A stretch of DNA of 64,000 bases, from contig JAIJTS010000003.1 in NCBI GenBank assembly GCA_022732885.1, forward strand, positions 1 to 64,000, given 5' to 3'. The stretch is from Atopobium sp. Lineage in GTDB: Bacteria > Actinomycetota > Coriobacteriia > Coriobacteriales > Atopobiaceae. Below, in pieces: positions 34,541 to 42,049 of the stretch (within the stretch, counting starts at the first letter, position 1; every line of letters starts with the position of its first letter). The translations under genes were made by a program, and so were the position numbers. The notes under the pieces are model-generated. The model was not told where the DNA came from, did no database searches, and was given only the letters and a program-made list of their open reading frames with translations.

Positions 34541-34844
34541 GGTTTCTCCTTAACTCTTGGGGTTTTAAGTGCGGGGATCGCCTCGCACCTCCTAGTTTGG
34601 CAAACTAGGAGCCATCTGCGTCCTCGAGACATACGTGTCCCATAGAAAGACGCAATGAACAATATTAGACCTTATTGAGCAAAAATGGGACGAGAATTTC
34701 AAGCTAGCTGAGATTTTTTCATGTCAACACACGACTTCCACACCACATTACTCTTCTTGCCCAAAAGAAAACCCCGTTATCGGATGATAACGGGGTTTGA
34801 AGTAGCTCTGAGATGTTTCTACAAAGCGAGAAACACGTGTGAAC
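34541..34844 (-). promoter_or_regulatory. long structured gap between rplX and rplE with an internal terminator
   Basis: No gene fits in these 304 nt. Read on the minus strand, a 13-bp perfect hairpin comes first (AAACCCCGTTATC 34769-34781 with 34786-34798), followed by TCTTTTGG. A perfect TTGACA -35 (34722-34727) follows without a convincing -10. An exact 11-bp inverted repeat CTCCTAGTTTG/CAAACTAGGAG (34589-34611) lies 50 nt before rplE. Termination and re-initiation, or ligand-controlled read-through, would separate rplX and upstream genes from rplE and downstream genes. Confidence 0.6.
34763..34798 (-). terminator. rho-independent terminator after rplX
   Basis: 13-bp perfect stem with GGAT/ATCC loop, followed on the minus strand by a TTTTCTTTT tail. 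It lies 46 nt after the rplX stop, inside what is normally one operon. Confidence 0.88.
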
Positions 34845-35162
34845 TTAGAGCTCAGCGCCTGACTTCTTGGAGATGCGGACCTTAGTGCCGTCCTCCTTAA
34901 TCAGGTAGCCAACACGGGTTGGCTTGTCGGTCTTAGGGTCGATAAGAGCAACATTGGAAGCGTCGATTGCTGCCTCTGCCTCAACGATGCCACCCTGCTG
35001 GTTAGCTGCGTTTGGCTTGACATGGCGCTTTGCAATTGCAACGCCCTCAACGACAACCTTGTTCTTCTCTGGATATACGCGAAGTACCTCGCCGCGCTTA
35101 CCCTTGTCCTTACCAGTGAGGACCTCGACCTTGTCGCCCTTCTTGATCTTCATCTTAGGCAT
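34845..35162 (-). CDS. rplX: 50S ribosomal protein L24
   Basis: This 105-residue L24 has the KOW motif KKGDKVEVLTGKDKGKRGEV and VEGVAIAKRHVKP. It starts 11 nt after rplN with GGAGGAACGAC. A strong terminator follows it, which is unusual for this position. Confidence 0.97.
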   Translation of the reverse strand: MPKMKIKKGDKVEVLTGKDKGKRGEVLRVYPEKNKVVVEGVAIAKRHVKPNAANQQGGIVEAEAAIDASNVALIDPKTDKPTRVGYLIKEDGTKVRISKKSGAEL

Positions 35163-35173
35163 GTCGTTCCTCC

Positions 35174-35542
35174 TTAAAGGGTCTCAGGTGCAAGTGAGAC
35201 AATCTTCATGTACTTGTGGTCGCGCAGCTCGCGAGCGACTGGTCCAAAGATACGAGTACCCTTGGGCTCACCCTCTTTGTTAACAAGAACGCATGCGTTC
35301 TGGTCAAAGCGGATGTAGCTACCGTCCTTGCGACGGGTGTCCTTAGCGGTACGAACGATGACGCAGCGAACAATGTCGCCCTTCTTCACCGAACCACCTG
35401 GAGTAGCCTCCTGGACAGCGCCAATGATAACGTCGGCAAGGCCGGCGTAACGACGCTTGGAGCCACCAAGGACCTTGACGCACTTTACGCGCCTTGCGCC
35501 GCTGTTGTCAGCGACGTTGAGAATGGTCTCCATCTGAATCAT
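35174..35542 (-). CDS. rplN: 50S ribosomal protein L14
   Basis: This 122-residue L14 starts MIQMETILNVADNSGARRVK and contains the conserved GSKRRYAGLADVI block. GGAGGAACGTCAC precedes the ATG. The 110-nt gap to rpsQ holds a GTGCGC/GCGCAC stem (35574-35592 region). Confidence 0.97.
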   Translation of the reverse strand: MIQMETILNVADNSGARRVKCVKVLGGSKRRYAGLADVIIGAVQEATPGGSVKKGDIVRCVIVRTAKDTRRKDGSYIRFDQNACVLVNKEGEPKGTRIFGPVARELRDHKYMKIVSLAPETL

Positions 35543-35652
35543 GTGACGTTCCTCCGGAACCTAATTTCTCAGAGGTGCGCGTATTTGCGCACATGAGAAA
35601 TAATGATAGATACAAAACTAGGTTGAGCTAAAAGCTGTTTCCTAGGTGCTAA

Positions 35653-35919
35653 TTACTTAGCGCGCTCGACGATCTCTGCGAGACGCCAACGCTTGGTCTT
35701 GGAAAGAGGACGAGTCTCCATGACACGGACGGTATCGCCCAGACCAGCCTCATTGTTCTCATCATGAACGTGAAGCTTCTTGCCGATGGTCATCATCTTG
35801 CCATACTTAGGGTGGTGCTTACGGTAAGTAATCTCTACCGTAATCGTCTTCTCGCCAGAGATGGAGACGACGAGTCCGGTACGAACCTTACGCGCATTTC
35901 TGCTTTCGGTCTCTGCCAT
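35653..35919 (-). CDS. rpsQ: 30S ribosomal protein S17
   Basis: This 88-residue OB-fold S17 has RTGLVVSISGEKTITVEI and the C-terminal VRVMETRPLSKTKRWRLAEI. AGGAGATAAGTT precedes the ATG. Confidence 0.97.
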   Translation of the reverse strand: MAETESRNARKVRTGLVVSISGEKTITVEITYRKHHPKYGKMMTIGKKLHVHDENNEAGLGDTVRVMETRPLSKTKRWRLAEIVERAK

Positions 35920-35936
35920 AACTTATCTCCTGCGAT

Positions 35937-36152
35937 CTAGTTCTGCTCTGCGGATGCTTCCGCAGCAATTTGACGGGTGCGCATCTCAGTCTGAACGCGA
36001 GCAATGTCGCGCTTTACAGCCTTGACACGAGCGGTGTTGTCCAGCTGGCTGGTTGCCATCTGGAAACGAAGATTAAAGAGCTCTGCGCGGCCTTCCTCGA
36101 GTTTCTTAGCGAGGTCTGCATCGCTCATAGCCTTGATTTCGGTGTACTTCAT
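35937..36152 (-). CDS. rpmC: 50S ribosomal protein L29
   Basis: This 71-residue helical hairpin lies at the exit tunnel rim (LAKKLEEGRAELFNLRFQMA). Its ATG shares one base with the rplP stop (TAATG), so translation is probably coupled. Confidence 0.97.
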   Translation of the reverse strand: MKYTEIKAMSDADLAKKLEEGRAELFNLRFQMATSQLDNTARVKAVKRDIARVQTEMRTRQIAAEASAEQN

Positions 36153-36577
36153 TAGTTCTCACCGTCCTGATCGGCCTTGGAGACAATCTTGGTCTTAATT
36201 GGAAGCTTGTGCTGAGCAAGACGAAGAGCCTCACGAGCAACTTCCTCTGGTACGCCATCAATCTCAAACATGATACGACCAGGCTTAACAACTGCTACCC
36301 ACTCTTCTGGGTTACCCTTACCGGAACCCATGCGAGTCTCTGCAGGCTTCTTGGTGATTGGCTTATCTGGGAAGATAGTAATCCAAACCTTACCGCCACG
36401 CTTCATCTCACGGGTGAGAGCAATACGAGCAGCCTCAATCTGGCGGTTAGTAATCCAGTGAGCCTCCTCTGCACGGATACCCCAGGTACCAAAATGCAGC
36501 TGGGTGTTACCCTTTGCCTGGCCCTTCATGGAACCGCGCTGTACCTTACGGTGCAATACACGCTTTGGAGCAAGCAT
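36152..36577 (-). CDS. rplP: 50S ribosomal protein L16
   Basis: This 141-residue L16 contacts A-site tRNA. It shows MLAPKRVLHRKVQRGSMKGQ and RMGSGKGNPEEWVAVVKPGR. GGAGGGG precedes the ATG, which overlaps the rpsC stop by one base (TAATG). Coupled to rpmC downstream in the same way. Confidence 0.97.
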   Translation of the reverse strand: MLAPKRVLHRKVQRGSMKGQAKGNTQLHFGTWGIRAEEAHWITNRQIEAARIALTREMKRGGKVWITIFPDKPITKKPAETRMGSGKGNPEEWVAVVKPGRIMFEIDGVPEEVAREALRLAQHKLPIKTKIVSKADQDGEN

Positions 36578-37287
36578 TAACGGCCCCTCCTCTCATTGCG
36601 AGCACGACGAGGACGAGCGGAGCCCTCAAGAGCTGGATTAGGAGTTGGCTGTCCAGGCATCTTCTCGCCGAAGTAAATCCAAACCTTGATACCAACAGCG
36701 CCCATGGTGGTGCGGCCTGTTGCAGTACCATAGCCGATTGCAGCACGAAGGGTGTGCAGAGGCACGCGACCCTCACGGTACCACTCACGACGGCCCATCT
36801 CAGCACCGTTCAGACGACCGGAGCACTGGATACGAATACCCTTAGCGCCAGCCTTACGAGCGGACTGAACAGCCTTACGCATAGCGCGACGGAAAGCGAC
36901 ACGCTGCTCAAGCTGCTCTGCGATGGACTGAGCAACGAGGTTTGCGTCAAGCTCAGGACGCTTAACCTCAACGACATCAACGTTGACCTGACCCTTGCCG
37001 ACCTTAGCAACACGCTCAAGATCTGCACGGAGGCCGTCAATCTCTGCGCCCTTCTTGCCGATGACAATACCAGGACGTGCGGAGAAAATAGTTACCTTGA
37101 CCTTATCGCCAGCGCGCTCGATATCAATACGAGCAACAGCTGCCTTATCAAGGCGCTTCTCGAGATACTTGCGGATAGCAAGATCATTGCCGAGCTGCTC
37201 GGCGTAGTCCTTATCGGCGTACCAACGAGAACGCCAGCTCTCGGTTACACCAAGACGGAAGCCTGTAGGCTGTACTTTCTGACCCAT
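36577..37287 (-). CDS. rpsC: 30S ribosomal protein S3
   Basis: This 236-residue S3 of the mRNA entry site has the type-2 KH motif (ARPGIVIGKKGAEIDGLRAD) and RVPLHTLRAAIGYG in the C-terminal domain. Its tail is Arg-rich (SARPRRARNERRGR). AAGGAGGCGTAGG precedes the ATG. Confidence 0.97.
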   Translation of the reverse strand: MGQKVQPTGFRLGVTESWRSRWYADKDYAEQLGNDLAIRKYLEKRLDKAAVARIDIERAGDKVKVTIFSARPGIVIGKKGAEIDGLRADLERVAKVGKGQVNVDVVEVKRPELDANLVAQSIAEQLEQRVAFRRAMRKAVQSARKAGAKGIRIQCSGRLNGAEMGRREWYREGRVPLHTLRAAIGYGTATGRTTMGAVGIKVWIYFGEKMPGQPTPNPALEGSARPRRARNERRGR

Positions 37288-37289
37288 TC

Positions 37290-37652
37290 CTACGCCTCCT
37301 TTCGAGGTGCAACGACAACGGTAATGTGGCTCATACGCTTGTTAATGCGGGAAGCCGAACCCTTTGCACGAGGGCGAATACGCTTAAGCGTTGGGCCTTC
37401 GTCAACAAAAGCGGTCTTGACTACCAGGTTGTTAGCGCGGAGTCCATTGTTGTTCTCGGCGTTAGCAACTGCAGAGCGCAGAACCTTAGCAACATCAGTA
37501 GCGGCAGCGCGAGTCGAGAACTGAAGAACCTCAAGGGCCTTCTCGACAGACTTACCGCGGACAAGCGCGACAACTGCGCGAGCCTTACGAGGAGCAACGC
37601 GAACATACTTAGCTGTTGCGCGAACCTCAATAGAATCGGTGTTCTTAGCCAT
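37290..37652 (-). CDS. rplV: 50S ribosomal protein L22
   Basis: This 120-residue L22 lines the exit tunnel. The beta-hairpin loop reads FVDEGPTLKRIRPRAKGSAS and looks wild type at positions linked to macrolide resistance. GGGGGAG precedes the ATG. Confidence 0.97.
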   Translation of the reverse strand: MAKNTDSIEVRATAKYVRVAPRKARAVVALVRGKSVEKALEVLQFSTRAAATDVAKVLRSAVANAENNNGLRANNLVVKTAFVDEGPTLKRIRPRAKGSASRINKRMSHITVVVAPRKEA

Positions 37653-37666
37653 TTACTACACTCCCC

Positions 37667-37927
37667 CTACTTGGTCTTGTGACCGCGGAAGGTACGGGAT
37701 GGGGAGAACTCGCCCAACTTGTGACCAACCATGGACTCAGTGACGTACACAGGCACATGTTTACGACCATCGTGAACAGCGATGGTGTGACCGACCATCT
37801 CAGGGAAGATGGTTGAGGAACGTGACCAAGTCTTGATAACGTCCTTCTTGCCAGCCTCGTTCATTGCAGCGACACGCGCAAGGAGGCGAGTCTCCACAAA
37901 GGGGCCTTTTTTGAGACTTCTGCTCAT
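37667..37927 (-). CDS. rpsS: 30S ribosomal protein S19
   Basis: This 86-residue S19 has SRSLKKGPFVETRLLARV and the conserved GHKLGEFSPSRTFRGHKTK C-terminus. AGGAGTAGATAA precedes the ATG. Confidence 0.97.
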   Translation of the reverse strand: MSRSLKKGPFVETRLLARVAAMNEAGKKDVIKTWSRSSTIFPEMVGHTIAVHDGRKHVPVYVTESMVGHKLGEFSPSRTFRGHKTK

Positions 37928-37948
37928 TTATCTACTCCTACTCGTGTC

Positions 37949-38785
37949 TTACTTGGACTTACGACGGCGAATGATCAGGCGGTTAGAAGCCTTCTTCGGG
38001 TCGCGGGTCTTATAACCCTTGGTTGGCTTACCCCATGGGGTAACGGAAGGACGACCAGAAGTGTGGTTCTTACCTTCACCACCGCCGTGTGGGTGGTCAA
38101 CAGGGTTCATGACAGTACCACGGACGGTAGGACGGATGCCTGCCCAGCGAGAACGACCAGCCTTACCAACAACAATGTTGGAGTGCTCAGCGTTGCCAAC
38201 CTCACCGATAGTTGCACGGCAGGTCAGAAGAACACGACGGAGCTCGGAGGAAGGCATACGCAGAACTGCATAGCCGTTGTCCTTACCCATGAGCTGGACA
38301 GAAGTACCAGCAGCACGTGCCATTGCAGCACCCTTGCCAGGCTGGAACTCAACTGCGTGAACAAGAGTACCTACTGGAATCTGCTCAAGAGTGGTGCAGT
38401 TACCAGGCTTGATGTCGACGTCCTTGGTACCAGAAAGAACAGTGTCACCGACGCTCAGGCCCTCTGGGCAAAGGATGTATGCCTTTGCACCGTCTGCATA
38501 GTGCAGAAGAGCAATACGAGCGGAACGGTTAGGATCGTACTCAACAGTAGCGACTTTAGCTGGGATGTCATCCTTACGACGCTTGAAGTCGATACGACGG
38601 TACTGGCGCTTGTGGCCACCACCCTGGTGACGGGTAGTGATGCGGCCATTGTTGTTGCGGCCAGCCTTCTTTGGCAGAGGCTCGAGAAGGGACTTCTCGG
38701 GCTTATCAGTTGTAATCTCAGCAAAGTCTGAGATTGTCTGGAAGCGTCTGCCTGCGCTTGTTGGCTTTAAATGCCTAACTGCCAT
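37949..38785 (-). CDS. rplB: 50S ribosomal protein L2
   Basis: This 278-residue L2 is needed for peptidyl transferase centre assembly. It carries the RGTVMNPVDHPHGGGEGKN motif with the conserved His and the basic tail TRDPKKASNRLIIRRRKSK. AAAGGG precedes the ATG. A 138-nt gap to rplW contains a 10-bp stem (CCCGT.CCTC/GAGG.ACGGG) and a CCGCGC/GCGCGG stem, neither with a T-run. Confidence 0.98.
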   Translation of the reverse strand: MAVRHLKPTSAGRRFQTISDFAEITTDKPEKSLLEPLPKKAGRNNNGRITTRHQGGGHKRQYRRIDFKRRKDDIPAKVATVEYDPNRSARIALLHYADGAKAYILCPEGLSVGDTVLSGTKDVDIKPGNCTTLEQIPVGTLVHAVEFQPGKGAAMARAAGTSVQLMGKDNGYAVLRMPSSELRRVLLTCRATIGEVGNAEHSNIVVGKAGRSRWAGIRPTVRGTVMNPVDHPHGGGEGKNHTSGRPSVTPWGKPTKGYKTRDPKKASNRLIIRRRKSK

Positions 38786-38923
38786 AAACAGTATCCCTTT
38801 CTTTTCCGTTGGCTAGCTTGCTTAAGGGAAAGTCGAGCTAACACCGGATTACCACGGTACCGCGCGTATCTACTATGCGCGGCATACGAACCCGTACCTC
38901 AAAAGAGGCACGGGAGAAAAACC

Positions 38924-39223
38924 TTACTCAGCAGAGTTATTACCGAAGATCTCGATAGTCTCACCAGCAGCGAGGGTAACAATAGCCTTCTTCCACTGGC
39001 GGGTCTTACCTGCCTGCTGATAACGTACACGCTTGTTTTTTGGCTTAACAGAAAGTGTGTTTACCTTGGTGACGTGTACAGAGAAGAGCTTCTCTACAGC
39101 TGCAGCAATCTCTTCTTTACCTGCGTTACGAGCAACCTCAAAAGTGTACTTGCCCTGCTCCATCAGATCGAAAGCACGCTCTGAAACGATAGGACGAATG
39201 ATGACCTCATAAGGAGAGTTCAT
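38924..39223 (-). CDS. rplW: 50S ribosomal protein L23
   Basis: This 99-residue L23 is the docking site for trigger factor and SRP at the tunnel exit. It shows VIIRPIVSERAFDLMEQGKY and VNTLSVKPKNKRVR. The ATG overlaps the rplD stop by one base (TAATG). Confidence 0.97.
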   Translation of the reverse strand: MNSPYEVIIRPIVSERAFDLMEQGKYTFEVARNAGKEEIAAAVEKLFSVHVTKVNTLSVKPKNKRVRYQQAGKTRQWKKAIVTLAAGETIEIFGNNSAE

Positions 39224-39849
39224 TATGCGAGCACCTCCCCAAGCTGCTTAGCAACATCAGCGGACATAACAAGTGCGCCGTTGTCAATCAGGAAACGAGT
39301 AGTAACCTCAGAAACACCGAAGACCGAAACCTTAGGAAGGTTACGGAAAGAGAGGTAAGTGTTGACATCATCATCTGGGACGATGACGGTAACGCGCTTA
39401 CCCTCAATGCCGAGGTTCTGAAGTGCAGCCTTTGCCTGCTTGGTGGAAGGCTGAGCAAACTCAAGAGAGTCAACGAGGACAAGCTCAGAATCTGCAACCT
39501 TGCCGGAGAGGACAGACCTCATAGCAAGCTTGACCATCTTGTTGTTAATACGACGTGCGTGTGAACGAGGGGTAGGTCCAAAAATGACGCCACCACCAGT
39601 CCACTGACCAGCACGAATAGAACCCTGGCGAGCACGACCAGTACCCTTCTGACGGTAAGGCTTAACGCCACCGCCGGATACCTCGTGACGGTTCTTTGTA
39701 GAGTGGGTACCCTGACGTGCGGATGCGTCCTGGCAGACTACAACCTGGTGCACAACAGGGATGTTTGGCTCAATGCCATAGACGTCAGAGGAGAGCTCGG
39801 CGTCGCCGACCTTCTTTCCCTCTACGTTCTTAATCTCATACTTGGACAT
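39223..39849 (-). CDS. rplD: 50S ribosomal protein L4
   Basis: This 208-residue L4 has its tunnel loop around KPYRQKGTGRARQGSIRAGQ, which appears wild type. In E. coli L4 represses the S10 operon; here the operon begins at rplC, so any such control would act on the leader at 40510-40660. AAGGAGACAAC precedes the ATG. Confidence 0.97.
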   Translation of the reverse strand: MSKYEIKNVEGKKVGDAELSSDVYGIEPNIPVVHQVVVCQDASARQGTHSTKNRHEVSGGGVKPYRQKGTGRARQGSIRAGQWTGGGVIFGPTPRSHARRINNKMVKLAMRSVLSGKVADSELVLVDSLEFAQPSTKQAKAALQNLGIEGKRVTVIVPDDDVNTYLSFRNLPKVSVFGVSEVTTRFLIDNGALVMSADVAKQLGEVLA

Positions 39850-39888
39850 GTTGTCTCCTTGTTAGCCTAAGTGTTTGCCTAAAGGCCC

Positions 39889-40509
39889 TTAGGCCATGCG
39901 GACCTGGACGAGGGCATTCTTGCCGCCAGGAACAGCACCCTTGATAAGCATGAGGTTCTGCTCAGCATCAACGCGGACAAGCTTAAGGTTCTTGACCGTA
40001 ACGCGCTCTGCGCCCATGTGACCATACATGTGAAGGCCCTTACGAACGCGTGCAGGGTATGCGCACTGACCAATGGAACCTGGACGACGCTGGTTACGAG
40101 AACCGTGAGTCATTGGACCGCGAGAGAAGTTCCAGCGCTTAACGGTACCCTGGAAACCCTTACCCTTAGAAGTGCCTGTTACGTCAACAGCGGTGACCTC
40201 GGAGAAGTCAGCAACTGTGACAACATCGCCGGTCTTGTGCTCAGAAGCATCTTCAACGCGGACCTCACGGAGGTAACGCATTGGCTCAACGCCCTGTGCC
40301 TTGAAGTGACCAGCCATTGGCTTGTTGACATGCTTCTCAGAGATGTCGCCGAAGCCAATCTGTACGGCATTGTAGCCGTCCGTCTCAACAGTCTTTACCT
40401 GTGAAACGGTGCAGGGGCCAGCAAGAACGACGGTAACAGGAACGACGTTGTCGTTCTCGTCCCATACCTGGGTCATGCCCAGCTTGCGGCCGAGGATGGT
40501 ATTAACCAT
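39889..40509 (-). CDS. rplC: 50S ribosomal protein L3
   Basis: This 206-residue L3 is measured from the ATG at 40509 (MVNTILGRKLGMTQVWDEN), which has AGGAAAG at 4 nt. The open frame extends to 40578, but the family start and binding site favour the shorter form. The central loop includes KRWNFSRGPMTHGSRNQRRP near the peptidyl transferase centre. It is the first gene of this operon because rpsJ lies 1.2 kb upstream beyond a phosphatase gene. Confidence 0.97.
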   Translation of the reverse strand: MVNTILGRKLGMTQVWDENDNVVPVTVVLAGPCTVSQVKTVETDGYNAVQIGFGDISEKHVNKPMAGHFKAQGVEPMRYLREVRVEDASEHKTGDVVTVADFSEVTAVDVTGTSKGKGFQGTVKRWNFSRGPMTHGSRNQRRPGSIGQCAYPARVRKGLHMYGHMGAERVTVKNLKLVRVDAEQNLMLIKGAVPGGKNALVQVRMA

Positions 40510-40630
40510 GCTCTTTCCTAACCTTCGGTGGTCATGGGACCTTGAGAGCACATCGGGTACTCTTCCCCAGCGGACCACGTCCTGTACATACTGCCTTTAG
40601 ACATAATTGTCCTATTTGAGCAGCCCGTCT

Positions 40631-40659
40631 ACTTTACACTCATTTTTGACAAGAAACAA
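40631..40659 (-). promoter_or_regulatory. candidate promoter of the rplC operon
   Basis: On the minus strand TTGTTT (40659-40654), a 17-bp spacer and TAAAGT (40636-40631) lie about 120 nt before rplC. The -10 box is identical to that of rpsL. It lies just after the terminator at 40671-40700. Confidence 0.45.
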
Positions 40660-40670
40660 GCCTAAAATCT

Positions 40671-40700
40671 CTAAAAAATGAACGCTTTGTGAAGAGCGTT
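40671..40700 (-). terminator. terminator downstream of the phosphatase gene
   Basis: AACGCT (40695-40700 region) pairs with AGCGTT around an 8-nt loop (40681-40700), followed on the minus strand by CATTTTTTAG. If transcription also starts at the 40746-40772 element, this could act as an attenuator of the rplC operon. Confidence 0.7.
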
Positions 40701-40745
40701 TGATACCTTCTAGCTGCGAGATCTTTCTTCTTCCCTATTTTGCGA

Positions 40746-40772
40746 GGTCAAACCGCTGAGCCGGGCGTATCT
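40746..40772 (-). promoter_or_regulatory. CCGGGCGTATCT element next to a TTGACC box, upstream of rplC
   Basis: The 12-mer (40761-40772, read on plus) lies 9 bp from a minus-strand TTGACC (40751-40746). The same 12-mer precedes the rpsL and tRNA-Tyr/tuf promoters. The -10 region here is weak (AAAGAT at 19 bp), so this copy may be a secondary or decayed promoter. Confidence 0.5.
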
Positions 40773-40802
40773 ATTGGCGAGAAACCCAAGGAATTTTAAA
40801 AA

Positions 40803-41321
40803 TTATTTTCTAGAAATTTTCTTGAGTAATGCTTCGCAACCTTTTGTGACATCCTCATACGTCAAATCAAAGTTGCCCGAGTACCATGGGTCCGCAATGT
40901 CTTGAGGCTTTTCTGTCCAATCAAGGAGTAGTGAAATTTTTCCAAGCGGGTCATCTTTAAGAATGCGCAACATATTGCGCAAGTTGTTGTGATCCATTCC
41001 AATGAGGTAATCAAAGTCCTCGTAATCTTTGCGTGTGAGCTGCCTGGCGCAATGATTGCCACAATGAATTCCCTCCTGCTGAAGCTTGCGTCGCGTACGA
41101 GGGTCAACAGGATTGCCAATCTCTTCAGTGGAAGTTGCTGCTGAATCAATGAAAAATGATTCAGCAAGACCGTTTTTCTCGACAAGGTATTGCATGACGT
41201 ATTGTGCCATCGTTGACCTACAGATATTTCCGTGACACACAAAAAGAACCTTGGTCAAGCGGAAGTTCTCCGGAAGGTCGGCAATCTGATGTCTGCTTGT
41301 GTTCTGCTGGCTATGTTTCAT
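40803..41321 (-). CDS. low-molecular-weight protein-tyrosine phosphatase
   Basis: This 172-residue enzyme of the LMW-PTP fold has the P-loop CHGNICRS (CX5R) near residues 29-36 and the general-acid loop IADPWYSGNFDLTYEDV. The start at 41321 has AGGAGAAAAG upstream and gives a 20-residue N-terminal extension before the core LTKVLFVCHGN. Such enzymes often regulate exopolysaccharide tyrosine kinases; no kinase gene lies beside it. It is inserted between rpsJ and rplC, where most bacteria have an unbroken S10 operon. Confidence 0.93.
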   Translation of the reverse strand: MKHSQQNTSRHQIADLPENFRLTKVLFVCHGNICRSTMAQYVMQYLVEKNGLAESFFIDSAATSTEEIGNPVDPRTRRKLQQEGIHCGNHCARQLTRKDYEDFDYLIGMDHNNLRNMLRILKDDPLGKISLLLDWTEKPQDIADPWYSGNFDLTYEDVTKGCEALLKKISRK

Positions 41322-41437
41322 CTTTTCTCCTGCGCTTTGTACGAGTATTCGCTTTCTAATTCTACGGGTTTCTCGCCAAGCACGACATCTGCGCTATTAA
41401 CCAACATGCTCCTGTACTAGGAGCCTGAATAGTGTAT

Positions 41438-41465
41438 CAAGTCTGAGTAAATTTACTCAGACTTG
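41438..41465. repeat. 28-bp perfect palindrome
   Basis: The halves CAAGTCTGAGTAAA and TTTACTCAGACTTG are exact reverse complements without a spacer. Its right half is the start of the first 31-bp repeat unit. A degenerate version (TCTGAG 55187-55192, CTCAGA 55201-55206) precedes the matching array in island B. Confidence 0.85.
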
Positions 41466-41548
41466 GCGAGAAAAACCGGCAAATAACTCAGACATGGTGC
41501 ACTTTTCCGGCAAATTGTTCAGACATGGCGAGAGAATCAGGCGCGAGC
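41456..41548. repeat. three 31-bp tandem units (family shared with 55201-55293)
   Basis: Units start at 41456, 41487 and 41518, exactly 31 bp apart, each opening with (C/T)TCAGAC. Unit 1 carries TTGGCGAGAAAAACCGGCAA; unit 2 has CACTTTTCCGGCAAATTG; unit 3 has ATGGCGAGAGAATCAGGC. The period equals about three helical turns. Confidence 0.85.
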
Positions 41549-41616
41549 GGGTTCGGCGTAAGCAGGTCAGGCGCGAGCGGGTTCGGCATAAGCAGGTCAG
41601 GCGTAAGCGGGTTCGG
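41542..41616. repeat. five 15-bp tandem units
   Basis: Units at 41542, 41557, 41572, 41587 and 41602 alternate between CGCGAGCGGGTTCGG and CGTAAGCAGGTCAGG types. Units 1 and 3 are identical. Both strands stay open in one frame because 15 is a multiple of 3, which explains the spurious ORFs here. Confidence 0.85.
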
Positions 41617-41637
41617 TGCAAGAGGAAAGTGTGCCCA

Positions 41638-41675
41638 CGCAAAAACCCTCCCGCGCAGAGAGCACAGGAGGGTTT
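41638..41675 (-). terminator. terminator after rpsJ
   Basis: AAACCCTCC (41643-41651) pairs with GGAGGGTTT (41667-41675). On the minus strand the stem runs into a TTTTT stretch. It closes the rpsL-rpsG-fusA-rpsJ operon. Confidence 0.85.
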
Positions 41676-41698
41676 GCAAGTTGGATTAAGCCGTATGC

Positions 41699-42007
41699 TT
41701 AGAGCTTGATCTCGATATCGACACCAGCTGGAAGGTCGAGACGCATAAGCGAATCAACGGTAGAAGCGCTTGGGTCGAGAATATCGATGAGACGCTTGTG
41801 AGTGCGCATCTCAAACTGATCACGGGAATCCTTATCCTTGTGTGGTGAGCGGATAACGGTGTAAAGGTTGCGCTCAGTTGGCAGAGGGATAGGACCGGAA
41901 ACACGCGCACCTGTCTTCTGTGCGGTGTCAACAATCAGCTTAGCGGACTGATCAATGACCTCGTGATCATAGCCCTTGAGGCGAATCCTGATCTTCTGGC
42001 TTGACAC
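41699..42007 (-). CDS. rpsJ: 30S ribosomal protein S10 (NusE)
   Basis: S10 of the 30S head also acts with NusB in antitermination. The chosen GTG start at 42007 gives the standard 102 residues (SSQKIRIRLKGYDHEVIDQS ... PAGVDIEIKL), with GGAGG eight nt ahead. The ATG at 42022 would place the binding site inside the gene. Unusually, it is the last gene of the str operon and is separated from rplC. Confidence 0.96.
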   Translation of the reverse strand: MSSQKIRIRLKGYDHEVIDQSAKLIVDTAQKTGARVSGPIPLPTERNLYTVIRSPHKDKDSRDQFEMRTHKRLIDILDPSASTVDSLMRLDLPAGVDIEIKL

Positions 42008-42049
42008 TTTGGGTACCTCCATAAATGAGCTAGAGCTCGTGGTCGTTTA

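Larger units (their letters stand above)
41322..41698. other. intergenic repeat island A
   Basis: No credible gene; the open frames through here only read the repeats. The stretch contains two exact copies of the TTTCTCGCCA motif (41369, 41464), a 28-bp perfect palindrome (41438-41465), three 31-bp tandem units (41456-41548), five 15-bp units (41542-41616) and the rpsJ terminator (41638-41675). Confidence 0.8.

Noticed and set aside
38860..38871. CCGCGCGTATCT, an 11/12 match to the promoter-upstream 12-mer
   Set aside because: It forms one arm of a local CCGCGC/GCGCGG hairpin between rplW and rplB and has no TTGAC box next to it.
41371..41445. TTTCTCGCCA as a polar, replication-oriented motif such as KOPS or Chi
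   Set aside because: Both orientations occur side by side within single gaps, so strand polarity is not supported in this window.
41488..41709. Open frames on both strands through island A with periodic Arg/Val or Pro/Leu products
   Set aside because: They exist because the 15-bp repeat length is a multiple of three; no start signals and a composition unlike protein.
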